A stretch of 9,631 bases of DNA from Dehalococcoidales bacterium (GCA_028713395.1 JAQTOJ010000062.1:1-9631), one strand, 5' to 3'; positions 1 through 6,514 are shown, counted from the first letter of the stretch. Notes: generated from the letters alone by a model not told the origin. Numbers and translations are program-made.

Positions 1-437
1 ATACTAACGTCCGCTTTTTCACCCGGTTCGCGGGCACTTTTTCTGACGCTCAGGTTGGATACGCGGTGGCGATGGAAGAATACAATAACGGCGCTGATGT
101 CATCTACAACGCGGCTTCGAAGACCGGCTTGGGCATCATCGAAGCATCTAAAATCACCAATAAAATGACCATCGGCACCAGCGGTGACCAACGGTACCTC
201 GCGCCCGGACACATGGTCGGCAACCGTCCCAAAAAAGTCGATACGGCCGTGCTGTTGCTCATCGGTCAGGTGAAAGAAAACACTTTTACCACCGGCACGC
301 GCTCTCTGGGACTAAAAGAAGACGGATTTTCCCTGGGTCCGTTTGATGAAACGCTGGTCACCCCGGCCATGTTGAAACGTCTGAATGATTTGAAGCAAAA
401 GATTATCGCTGGCGAAATCATCGTGAAATCAGAATAA
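1..437 (+). CDS. BMP-family ABC transporter solute-binding protein, C-terminal part (5' truncated)
   Basis: This is the C-terminal ~144 residues of an extracytoplasmic solute-binding lipoprotein of the BMP/PnrA/Med family, which usually delivers nucleosides or related ligands to an ABC importer. The frame is open from base 3 with no stop, so the gene begins upstream of the window; the ATG at base 66 is internal (it sits in GYAVAMEEY). Family hallmarks seen in order are GTFSDAQVGYAVA, then GADVIYNAASKTGLGIIEA, a DQRY segment matching the conserved ligand-site DQ, and the late LGLKEDGFSLGPF and AGEIIVKSE tail. The stop at 435-437 is 4 nt before the histidine kinase start, so the two are very probably co-transcribed and may be translationally coupled. 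The ligand cannot be read from this fragment. The family call is firm; the transport role is known for the family, and a role as co-sensor for the kinase is only inference. Confidence 0.88.
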   Translation, partial: TNVRFFTRFAGTFSDAQVGYAVAMEEYNNGADVIYNAASKTGLGIIEASKITNKMTIGTSGDQRYLAPGHMVGNRPKKVDTAVLLLIGQVKENTFTTGTRSLGLKEDGFSLGPFDETLVTPAMLKRLNDLKQKIIAGEIIVKSE

Positions 438-441
438 CCGC

Positions 442-2199
442 ATGAAGACAATTATCGGATTATTCCGGCGCATCAAAGGATCGCTTTACCGCACGATTCG
501 CCGGCGCATGCTTTTTTGGAGCATCAGTTTCTTCATCGTCGCCGTCAGCTTGTTAAGCGTATCTATCTTCTGGCTGGGTCAAACGGAGATCGTCAACCAG
601 ACCCGGGAACGTAATGTCCAAATGGCATCGGTCATCAGTCGTGATATTAACGCCCAGATCAGCGGTATATATGCGGACGCGCGTAATTTCTCACGCTACC
701 TGGAGGGCATCGATTCCGGCCTGGAGGCGCAAGCGGAAGCCGTGCTGGCTTTACGGCTGTCTTCCTCACAAAGGTACCGCAGCGTTTACTATTTTGACGC
801 CAACGGCGCCATCCTGTTTCAGCTTGCCGATAGTCCCCAGAGTTTATTGCTTGTGAAAGACGGTCTGGAAATCGTTTCCCGTCCTGCGGTGTCGCCGGAT
901 AAGGATGTTGTGGCGGCGTTTGCGGCCAGCAACGGCACTATCACTCATGTCTCCGATGTCCTTATCAAAGGATTCGAAAGTGTGCCTGTGTTGTATATCG
1001 CTACGCCGCTGGTAAATGGCTCCGGTTTACACCGGGTGGTCGTCTTTGAGATAGATTTGCGCGATATCTGGCAAAGAATTGATCTCAGCACCATTGGCGC
1101 CACCGGTTTCACCTACCTTGTCAATCGGCATGGTTTAATCTCGGATTACCCTGATGCGGCTTATATCGGCACGGCCGCTCCGGTAGAAATCCTGCCCGTG
1201 CTCAAAGGGTATGAAGGATTCGTGGAATACAAAGAACCAGCTCACAAAGACATCGTCGTGGCGGCTTACAGTCCGGTGGGCGGGGCGACCGGCTGGGGAA
1301 TTATCGTCGTTCAGGATAAAAATGAAATCAACGCCTCCATTGTGCGCATTGGCATTTTTATAATCGGCACGGCCCTGTTCCTGGCGATCATTGGCATCAT
1401 CGGTATCCTTTTTATGATCCGCAGCTTTACCCGCCCCATTGTAGATTTGACCCGGATTACACACCATATCGCCGAAACTGGCGATCTCACCAGGACCGGT
1501 TTGCAGATAAAACCGGATGAAGTAGGTCAACTCAACGAAGCCTTCAATTCCATGATCGATCGCCTCGAAAAATCTGAAGGCCGGATCGCCCAGGCGGCCG
1601 CCGAGGAGCGCAACCGTCTGGCGCGTGATCTGCACGATGCCGTGAGCCAGACTTTGTTTTCCGCCAGTTTGATCGCGGAGGTTTTACCCCGTGTCTGGGA
1701 AAAAAACGAAGCGGAAGGCAAAAGACGCCTCGAGGAATTGCGCCAACTCACCCGCGGCGCTCTGGCGGAAATGCGCACCCTCTTGCTGGAATTGCGCCCC
1801 TCCGCTCTGCGCGAAGCTGAATTCGGTCACCTTTTACATCAACTCGGGGAATCTATTTCCGGCAGGACTCGCATTCCGGTGAATGTCCTGGTTGACGGTG
1901 AATGTGCCGCCGAACCGGAAGTGAAAGTGGCTTTTTATCGCATCGCCCAGGAAGCCTTGAACAACGTCGCCAAACACTCCGGCGCCAATAAATCAGAAGT
2001 GAAGTTGGTTTGCTCTCAGGAAAATATCCATTTGACGATTGCTGATGATGGGCGTGGTTTTGATGTCGCCAAAAATCTACAAAAAAGTCTCGGGTTGGGC
2101 ATCATCAAAGAACGCGCCCGTGAAATCGGCGCTGACGTGAAAATAGAAAGCCGGCCCGGCCGGGGCACGCTGGTTACGGTGGACTGGCAAAAATCATGA
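442..2199 (+). CDS. Membrane sensor histidine kinase (Cache-HAMP-HisKA_3-HATPase), NarL-family type
   Basis: 585-residue two-component sensor kinase. A basic N-terminus is followed by TM1 at about residues 24-46, an extracellular region of about 255 residues with dCache-like features (SVYYFDANGAILF near 114 and GFTYLVNRHGLISDYPD near 222), TM2 at about 303-326, and a HAMP linker at about 327-380. A HisKA_3 dimerisation/phosphoacceptor segment follows (RNRLARDLHDAVSQ, phosphoacceptor His398). The HATPase domain has N-box residues near 504-512 (EALNNVAKH), DDGRGF at 535-540, GLGI at 551-554 and GRGT at 573-576. All catalytic motifs look intact. This architecture normally pairs with a NarL/LuxR-type response regulator; none is in the window, so it may lie upstream of the BMP gene or elsewhere. 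No good Shine-Dalgarno precedes the ATG, which fits coupling to the BMP stop codon 4 nt away. The signal sensed is unknown. Confidence 0.93.
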   Translation: MKTIIGLFRRIKGSLYRTIRRRMLFWSISFFIVAVSLLSVSIFWLGQTEIVNQTRERNVQMASVISRDINAQISGIYADARNFSRYLEGIDSGLEAQAEAVLALRLSSSQRYRSVYYFDANGAILFQLADSPQSLLLVKDGLEIVSRPAVSPDKDVVAAFAASNGTITHVSDVLIKGFESVPVLYIATPLVNGSGLHRVVVFEIDLRDIWQRIDLSTIGATGFTYLVNRHGLISDYPDAAYIGTAAPVEILPVLKGYEGFVEYKEPAHKDIVVAAYSPVGGATGWGIIVVQDKNEINASIVRIGIFIIGTALFLAIIGIIGILFMIRSFTRPIVDLTRITHHIAETGDLTRTGLQIKPDEVGQLNEAFNSMIDRLEKSEGRIAQAAAEERNRLARDLHDAVSQTLFSASLIAEVLPRVWEKNEAEGKRRLEELRQLTRGALAEMRTLLLELRPSALREAEFGHLLHQLGESISGRTRIPVNVLVDGECAAEPEVKVAFYRIAQEALNNVAKHSGANKSEVKLVCSQENIHLTIADDGRGFDVAKNLQKSLGLGIIKERAREIGADVKIESRPGRGTLVTVDWQKS

Positions 2200-2210
2200 A
2201 CCATTAAGTT

Positions 2211-2245
2211 CCCGCTCTGAGTTTTGCTGTCCGGGCAAAAGCGGG
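2211..2245 (+). terminator. Bulged stem-loop after the kinase gene, possible weak terminator
   Basis: CCCGC (2211-2215) pairs with GCGGG (2241-2245) and TTTTGC (2222-2227) pairs with GCAAAA (2235-2240), with a 6-nt bulge on the 5' side and a 7-nt loop. It starts 11 nt after the kinase stop. The following bases (cttatttgtt) are T-rich but not a clean T-tract, so termination would be partial at best. The same structure could instead sit in a leader of the downstream methyltransferase. Confidence 0.4.
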
Positions 2246-2271
2246 TCGAAAACTTATTTGTTCCGTGGCGT

Positions 2272-2277
2272 AGGAGG
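2272..2277 (+). promoter_or_regulatory. Strong ribosome binding site that fixes the methyltransferase start
   Basis: A perfect AGGAGG lies 7 nt before the ATG at 2285. An in-frame upstream ATG at 2258 would add nine residues but has no comparable site and would place this motif inside the coding region, so 2285 is the preferred start. Confidence 0.85.
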
Positions 2278-2284
2278 AACTTGT

Positions 2285-3142
2285 ATGACCACCAGCTTCA
2301 GTAAAGATTTGACCGGAACGGCGGTAAAGAACAAAATCCGGCGATTCTATGATCTTGGCTCCCCTTTATATTTGGAAGTATATGGCAATCATATTCATGA
2401 TGGTTATTACCTTACCGGCAACGAAACCAAACAGGCCGCACAAGAGAATTTAACCAAGTTGTTGGCTGAAAAAGCCGGCATTAAACGTGGTGACCGTGTG
2501 CTGGATGTAGGCTGCGGCATCGGTGGCAGTTCGCTTTGGCTCGCGGAAAATCGTGGCGCTTCCACTGTGGGTATTTCTATTAGTCCGGTGCAGATCGAGA
2601 TTGCCGGAAAACTGGCGCAAGATCGCCATGTCGATTCGGAGTTTCTTCTCATGGATGCGGAAAAAATGCGTTTTGAAGAAAAATTCGATGCGATCTGGGT
2701 TTTAGCCGCGATAACCCACTTCCCCCATCAAAAAAGCTTCGTCAAAAAAGCCACGGCATCCCTGAAACAAGGCGGGAAATTTGTTATTTTTGATTGGATG
2801 CTTCACGAGCATGTCCTTGATCCGTTAAGCGACCGGTATGTTAAACCCGTTTCAGAAACCATGCTCCTTTCCAGTCTATATTCACTGAATACGTACCTGG
2901 AATGGTTTATGAGCGGTGGCTACCGCATCATCTATGCGGAAGACGTCACCGTTCATACCGCCAAAACCTGGGATGATGCCCTCTCTGTCATTAAAGAACC
3001 CGCGGTTTTGAAAATGGCTGCCCATATTAAAAAAGAAGATATCGGTGAAATACTGCGCTTTCTGAAAAGTATCTCTGCCATGAAAGCCGCCATGCAAAAT
3101 CACAGGTTGATCGGTGGCATCGTTATCGCGGAAAAACTTTGA
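2285..3142 (+). CDS. SAM-dependent C-methyltransferase, gamma-tocopherol methyltransferase-like
   Basis: 285-residue class I methyltransferase. It has FYDLGSPLYLEVYGNHIHDGYY at the N-terminus (residues 21-42), motif I VLDVGCGIGGSS at 72-83, GISISPVQ at 96-103 after the second strand, FDAIWVLAAITHF at 134-146 and LKQGGKFVIFDW at 160-171. The combination of a Y-x-x-V-x-G-x-H-x-H-x-GYY segment with CGIGGSS and the GI-x-x-SPVQ segment is typical of the gamma-tocopherol methyltransferase group (plant/cyanobacterial VTE4-like), which methylates an aromatic ring of a prenylated quinol. Related enzymes act on sarcosine, alkaloids or sterols, so the substrate is not proved. No membrane segment is apparent. 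Its stop codon directly abuts the stop of the convergent methyltransferase gene, and it faces the UbiA/prenol kinase operon, which supports a prenyl-lipid role. The start is chosen by the AGGAGG site. Confidence 0.85.
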   Translation: MTTSFSKDLTGTAVKNKIRRFYDLGSPLYLEVYGNHIHDGYYLTGNETKQAAQENLTKLLAEKAGIKRGDRVLDVGCGIGGSSLWLAENRGASTVGISISPVQIEIAGKLAQDRHVDSEFLLMDAEKMRFEEKFDAIWVLAAITHFPHQKSFVKKATASLKQGGKFVIFDWMLHEHVLDPLSDRYVKPVSETMLLSSLYSLNTYLEWFMSGGYRIIYAEDVTVHTAKTWDDALSVIKEPAVLKMAAHIKKEDIGEILRFLKSISAMKAAMQNHRLIGGIVIAEKL

Positions 3143-3892
3143 TTATAGTGATTCGGGTTTGGTCGCCCAAATCAGCATCCAGCCGGTTTGACGCACGATT
3201 CGCACCTGTTTCACCGGAATCTCTTTCAGCAGGTTCTTGATCTCAAAAGGCGTATAGGACGACCAAAACGAGCCAACCGCGCCGTTCGTTTGTTTGATCG
3301 CTTTAGGCGCAAACAACGCCTGCCCTGCTTTTAACGCATAGTAAAAATAAACAGGACTGTCTCTTCTTAAGTCAAATATTAACACCCGACCTCCGGGTTT
3401 CAACACGCGGTATACTTCACGGAAAACCATGCGGGCGTCTCCCCAGTGGTGCAAGGACAACGAACTAACCACAAAATCTACGGCATTATCATTTATGGGT
3501 AAACGCTGCGCATCCCCTGTAATGAATTGCAAATTACGGTGAGCCTCATTTACCCAGCTTCGGGTGGCAATTGCCACGGACTTTTCATTAATATCCAGGC
3601 CAACGATTTTTATGTTGGAAAACTTTTGGCTGATTTCCGCCGCCAGGTAACCCGGCCCGCAGCCGATATCCAACACGCGTCCTTCCGGCTTTTCTTTCAA
3701 AAGCGCCTTTCGTAATACGTGACGCTCCAGCATAAAAACCGGTCCGCGGCTCACCCTGTCATAAGCCTTTACGGCTTTGTCATCCTCAGGGCGCTCACGG
3801 TCCGGCTCGCGGGGAATCTGCATCGGGCGGCACCATAGAATCACCGCCGTCACCAGTATTACTATTGAGCCTGTGATAACGATCCACACCAT
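3143..3892 (-). CDS. Membrane-anchored UbiE-like SAM-dependent methyltransferase
   Basis: 249 residues, last gene of the minus-strand operon. Residues 2-20 form a hydrophobic N-terminal segment, probably a membrane anchor, followed by a polar linker and a Methyltransf_11-type Rossmann domain. Motif I is VLDIGCGPG at 73-81, the acidic end of strand 2 is GLDIN at 98-102, then GDAQRLP at 126-132, VVSSLSLHHW at 141-150 and LKPGGRVLIFD at 164-174. This resembles the ubiquinone/menaquinone (UbiE) methyltransferase superfamily in general rather than one proven enzyme. The membrane anchor fits a lipid-soluble, prenylated substrate. The ATG begins immediately next to the UbiA stop codon (3893-3895) with an AGG 7 nt before it, so translation is likely coupled. 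Alternative: a generic class I methyltransferase of unrelated substrate; the genomic context argues against that but does not exclude it. Confidence 0.85.
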   Translation of the reverse strand: MVWIVITGSIVILVTAVILWCRPMQIPREPDRERPEDDKAVKAYDRVSRGPVFMLERHVLRKALLKEKPEGRVLDIGCGPGYLAAEISQKFSNIKIVGLDINEKSVAIATRSWVNEAHRNLQFITGDAQRLPINDNAVDFVVSSLSLHHWGDARMVFREVYRVLKPGGRVLIFDLRRDSPVYFYYALKAGQALFAPKAIKQTNGAVGSFWSSYTPFEIKNLLKEIPVKQVRIVRQTGWMLIWATKPESL

Positions 3893-4786
3893 TTAGCTGC
3901 CTAAAAAGTGCCCGAGCACCAATAGCGCCGGATATGTCACCCCCACCATCACAAATAACCCGGCCCACTTTCTGAAATCATGTTTCGCTAACACTAAAAA
4001 TGACATCAGCAAAGGCCAGGTCAAGAATGAGATGGCGGATAACGGTTGTAGAATGCCCATGGCAATGAGGAAAACTTGGTATAGATACATGAACAACAAC
4101 CATGAAGATACGTACCATTCAAGTGAAACGCCGTACTCCCAGACCTTGAAAGCGATGCTCTTGACGCCTTTTTTTAGATTGGCCTCGGCATCCGGCCATT
4201 CATCCACCGCCAGACCGACAAATGAAATAATGATGAAAAACGGTACGCTTGCCACCAAACCGGTGATCCACGGGGGTGAGCTGGTCGTGGCGAACATCCC
4301 CGCCAAAACCGCCAGCGGTCCGCTGGCGGTGCCCAGCACCATCTCATGAGTCCAGTTGAATTTAGATTTGGCGTAAGCGAACGTAGCCAACATCCCCAAA
4401 AATCCCACGATGAGTATCTGCCAGGAAACATTTATTGCCAGGTAGATGAGCGGTATCAATGCCAGCGCGTACCAGGTGAACGCGTTCATCGCCACCTCTC
4501 GGGTGCTGACGATCCCTGCCTCAATAATACTTTGCCCCCCGGCATAATCCTTTTCCGCGCTGCGGTCTTCCTGTTTGCCCTTATCGAGTCCCGTCCAGGC
4601 GTAGTCCAGGAAGCTATTAAAGGAATGTCCCCCGGCCATGATCAAAACCGTGGCGATCACTCCCAGCCAGGAATTCCCCGTCATGCCGCCGGATAATAGT
4701 CCCCCCAGCACCGCCGGCGCGGCAAAGAGTGGGGTGGCGAACCAGCGTGGTAAAGTCCAGAGGTGGGCTTTCAGTTTTCGTTTCAT
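3893..4786 (-). CDS. UbiA-family membrane prenyltransferase
   Basis: 297 residues and almost wholly hydrophobic, with roughly eight to nine membrane segments. UbiA enzymes transfer a prenyl group from a prenyl diphosphate to an aromatic or other acceptor within the membrane. The two Mg-diphosphate motifs are visible: N57-S-F-L-D61 with a further Asp at 68, and D195-E-W-P-D199 followed by EANLKKGVKSIAF, which parallels the DxxxD ... GKrTL segment of MenA-like members. The second position of the first motif is Ser rather than the common Asp. An N-terminal TLPRWFATPLFAAPAVLGG segment matches the usual R-x-x-x-P start of the family. GGGAG-like sequence (4794-4798) 7 nt upstream supports the ATG. 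It lies 14 nt after the prenol kinase gene and abuts the methyltransferase gene downstream. The acceptor could be a quinol head group (homogentisate or naphthoate type) or something else; neither is decided by sequence alone. Confidence 0.9.
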   Translation of the reverse strand: MKRKLKAHLWTLPRWFATPLFAAPAVLGGLLSGGMTGNSWLGVIATVLIMAGGHSFNSFLDYAWTGLDKGKQEDRSAEKDYAGGQSIIEAGIVSTREVAMNAFTWYALALIPLIYLAINVSWQILIVGFLGMLATFAYAKSKFNWTHEMVLGTASGPLAVLAGMFATTSSPPWITGLVASVPFFIIISFVGLAVDEWPDAEANLKKGVKSIAFKVWEYGVSLEWYVSSWLLFMYLYQVFLIAMGILQPLSAISFLTWPLLMSFLVLAKHDFRKWAGLFVMVGVTYPALLVLGHFLGS

Positions 4787-4800
4787 CTAAACGCTCCCGA

Positions 4801-5481
4801 TTATATTATTCCGGTTATCGCCATTAGCCCTAGGATCGTTGCCATACTCGTCAGCGGAATAGCCCAGTTATCATCACCCCATTTCAGGAAGCCGTATTCG
4901 CCGAAAGCGCTTTCCGTGATCACGGCCACGCCAGATGCCACTGCTCCGATCCAAAAAGGTTTGATGAAGATACCGGCTATTAAGAGACAAACGCCCAACA
5001 TTGCCAGCGAACCCCAAAAACCTTTTACGGGTTTGCGGTAGACCCGGGCGCGTACCAGCCCGGTGATCCCGTCTCCCCAGGCCATAAACAAGAGACAGGT
5101 AACGGCCACTGCTGGTTTGTCCAGCCGGAACCATGCCAATAAAAATACCGGGACAGCTACCCAGGGAAACCAGATTTCCGCCATGACTTTTTTGCTTCGG
5201 GCGGTGCCGCCGACACCCCTCAACAAGTGCGGTTTCGTAAAACGCAGCGCCAGCAGAATAATACCGAAGCCCGCGGCGATGATTACAGGCCAACCGGCGG
5301 TCGAAAAGTATATGGAAAGTAAAAACGCGATTCCCCCTGCGCCATGCCCGATTTTTCGGGAGACATAATTAGGCACACCATGATCAAAGGCAAAATTCGC
5401 CAGCCAGAGTCCGGCTAGTACGATCACCCCGACCAGTGCCACCAGTGGGATTTCAGTTATTGTCTTACTGGAAAAAAACAC
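4801..5481 (-). CDS. CTP-dependent prenol kinase, phytol kinase/dolichol kinase family
   Basis: 226-residue polytopic membrane protein of the DGK1/SEC59/VTE5 group, distantly related to phosphatidate cytidylyltransferases. These enzymes use CTP to phosphorylate phytol, dolichol or similar alcohols. Visible family motifs: RKIGHG at 42-47, AWGDGITGLVRARV at 134-147, KGFWGSLAM at 153-161, Glu190, and WGDDNWAIPL at 201-210. The order and spacing match the family, and the length suits the short bacterial VTE5-like forms. The start codon is GTG (5479-5481) with GGGA about 9 nt upstream; no better ATG exists before the first membrane segment. It is the first gene of the operon kinase-UbiA-methyltransferase, which suggests that it supplies a prenyl phosphate, for example by salvage. 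A second kinase would be needed to reach the diphosphate and is not in the window. The exact alcohol is not known. Confidence 0.85.
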   Translation of the reverse strand: MFFSSKTITEIPLVALVGVIVLAGLWLANFAFDHGVPNYVSRKIGHGAGGIAFLLSIYFSTAGWPVIIAAGFGIILLALRFTKPHLLRGVGGTARSKKVMAEIWFPWVAVPVFLLAWFRLDKPAVAVTCLLFMAWGDGITGLVRARVYRKPVKGFWGSLAMLGVCLLIAGIFIKPFWIGAVASGVAVITESAFGEYGFLKWGDDNWAIPLTSMATILGLMAITGII

Positions 5482-5529
5482 CTTTGTTTTTCCCGCAAAC
5501 GATATGAATTTATAATGATATGATTTTAT

Positions 5530-5574
5530 ATTGTAGCACAGGGTATACGCTGTTTTTGTGACAAAACAGTGTCA
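5530..5574 (-). promoter_or_regulatory. Putative promoter and overlapping dyads upstream of the prenol kinase operon
   Basis: On the minus strand an extended -10 element TGCTACAAT (5538 down to 5530) would start transcription near 5523, about 40 nt before the GTG start. No good -35 hexamer is present at the usual spacing. Instead the upstream side carries two overlapping inverted repeats: CTGTTTT/AAAACAG (5550-5556 and 5563-5569) and TGACA-n6-TGTCA (5559-5574). These occupy the -35 area, where a repressor or activator site would be expected. The promoter call is tentative and the regulator is unknown. Confidence 0.4.
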
Positions 5575-5582
5575 TTTTGGCA

Positions 5583-5764
5583 TCTGGAAATCCAGAGTTA
5601 GTCCTCTCGGTGGAGATACAGGGGAGTTGTCCCCTCACTTTGGTGGCACAGGCATCTTGCCTCTGAGTCCCACCCTGGCTTAGCCCGATAATCCAGAGTA
5701 TCTCGTAGGGGCGGGTGTCATATCGTAGGGTGGGTGAAACTAAGATGTCAGTAGCTTGCTACTG
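5583..5764. repeat. Cluster of short palindromes
   Basis: Four hairpin-capable dyads lie in 180 bases: TCTGGA/TCCAGA (5583-5596, 2-nt gap), AGGGG/CCCCT (5620-5635, 6-nt loop), an imperfect one with outer GGTGG/CCACC and inner AGGCA/TGCCT (5642-5674), and CAGTAGC/GCTACTG (5749-5764, 2-nt gap). The word atccagagt occurs near 5590 and again at 5691. The arrangement resembles remnants of REP-like dispersed elements rather than one folded RNA. Confidence 0.5.
5703..5736. repeat. Two tandem copies of a TCGTAGGG-type unit
   Basis: tcgtaggggcgggtg (5703-5717) is followed by tcgtagggtgggtg (5723-5736), a 20-base period with two differences. The unit is like short G-rich dispersed words found between genes in many environmental genomes; function unknown. 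Confidence 0.55.
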
Positions 5765-5792
5765 TTTACCCGTGTTTCTCTCATGCCACTCT

Positions 5793-5836
5793 CCCTCTTT
5801 CCCATCCTTTGTCTGAGCACGAGATCCAATGGTCTT
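5793..5836. repeat. Degenerate copy of a dispersed palindromic repeat (copy 1)
   Basis: Shares the flanking words ccctctttcccatcc, gatcca and gtcttt, in the same order and similar spacing, with the intact copy at 5951-5996. Its central palindrome is lost (tttgtctgagcacga in place of the GC stem), so it looks like a decayed relative. Confidence 0.55.
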
Positions 5837-5849
5837 TCTTTCAACCGTC

Positions 5850-5879
5850 TTTGCGAGGAGCGCAGCGACGCGGCAATCT
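5850..5879. repeat. Dispersed GC-rich repeat of the gcgaggagcg...gcaatct type
   Basis: The segment starts tttgcgaggagcgcagcg and ends gacgcggcaatct. The same word family, with small variations, is familiar as a dispersed intergenic element in many unrelated bacterial genomes. Only one copy lies in this window, so the repeat status rests on recall, not on a comparison made here. Confidence 0.5.
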
Positions 5880-5950
5880 AAAACCGCATGCTATTCATCC
5901 CCGTATTCAGCAAAACACTCCGGTTCCTGTCCTTCAGTAACCATCAATCC

Positions 5951-5996
5951 CCCCTCTTTCCCATCCCCGTGAAAACGGGGATCCAGAATTCGTCTT
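5951..5996. repeat. Dispersed palindromic repeat, intact copy (copy 2)
   Basis: The core is a perfect 8-bp stem, ATCCCCGT (5963-5970) and ACGGGGAT (5975-5982), closed by a GAAA tetraloop and followed by ccagaattcgtctttt. The cccatccccg...cggggatccagaattc arrangement is a familiar intergenic repeat type. Copy 1 at 5793-5836 keeps the flanks but not the stem. Confidence 0.7.
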
Positions 5997-6086
5997 TTCG
6001 TGCTTTGATTTTGTTTATTAAGATATTGGCAATTAGTATTTGTTTGTTATTTGGTGCTTGTTTATTATTATTTTCTACTAGCCATT

Positions 6087-6109
6087 AGCTATGAGCTCGT
6101 AGCTTTTTT
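6087..6109 (+). terminator. Stem-loop followed by a T-run, possible terminator or decayed repeat
   Basis: AGCTA (6087-6091) and TAGCT (6100-6104) flank GAGCTC with one T/G pair in RNA, followed by five further T residues. The stem is weak in GC and no gene ends just before it on the + strand, so a terminator of a real transcript is doubtful. Confidence 0.25.
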
Positions 6110-6272
6110 GCGTCATCTCCCCCTTGCCCCCTCATTCCTCCTCGTCCTACAATACTTTGTAGCCTTCAGCTAGCCGCTATTATCCCGTTAGGAGGTCTCC
6201 AGACAACCCTCATCTAAACAAAACGAATATAGGTCATCAGGCATTTGGCTTCCGTTTTACGGTTATTGTTTA

Positions 6273-6294
6273 GGATTTCGGATTTCGTCTTTGG
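6273..6294. repeat. AT-rich GGATTT repeat, upstream block
   Basis: Contains two GGATTT units (6273 and 6280). The word ttcggatttcgt at 6277-6288 recurs exactly at 6448-6459, and the following bases (ctttgg versus atttagg) are also similar. Confidence 0.5.
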
Positions 6295-6447
6295 AGTTTA
6301 GCTTTTTGTATCTGGAATTTGTCTCATCGTTTGACAAAACGAATTGAGTGTACCTTAGCAATTGAATCGCTGTTTTCCCCTCAATTTACGCACGAAATTG
6401 TTCTCTTATTACTTTCGGCCTGCCAAAACCAATACGAATACCGCTTA

Positions 6448-6507
6448 TTCGGATTTCGTATTTAGGATTTAGATATTAGGTATTAGGATTTCATATTTCG
6501 GGTTTCT
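6448..6507. repeat. AT-rich GGATTT repeat, block next to the reductase promoter
   Basis: Three GGATTT units (6451, 6465, 6486) are interleaved with variants of tatttagg, atattagg and catatttcgggttt. It is a degenerate minisatellite-like tract of low GC and ends directly before the TTGACA promoter of the reductase. No coding potential is seen in it. Confidence 0.55.
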
Positions 6508-6514
6508 GTATGGT

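Noticed and set aside
2258..2284. N-terminal extension of the + strand methyltransferase by nine codons
   Set aside because: The AGGAGG at 2272-2277 is ideally placed for the ATG at 2285 and would be inside the extension; the upstream ATG has no such site.
2285..5481. Naming the genes as true tocopherol biosynthesis genes
   Set aside because: Family motifs support the enzyme classes only; no homogentisate or cyclase gene is in view and the product is unknown, so no gene symbols are assigned.
5550..5574. Rex- or CRP/FNR-type operator
   Set aside because: TTTGTGA is present, but the second half-site does not match either consensus at the required spacing; only the plain dyads are reported.
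5793..5996. Possible CRISPR array
   Set aside because: Only two unequal copies exist, one decayed, with no regular spacing, no third repeat and no cas genes.
5888..6088. Open frame of 66 codons in the intergenic region, with a hydrophobic tail
   Set aside because: It reads through a dispersed palindromic repeat (giving the PVKTGIQ-type peptide commonly produced by such repeats), has no ribosome binding site and an AT-rich 3' half that by chance encodes hydrophobic residues.
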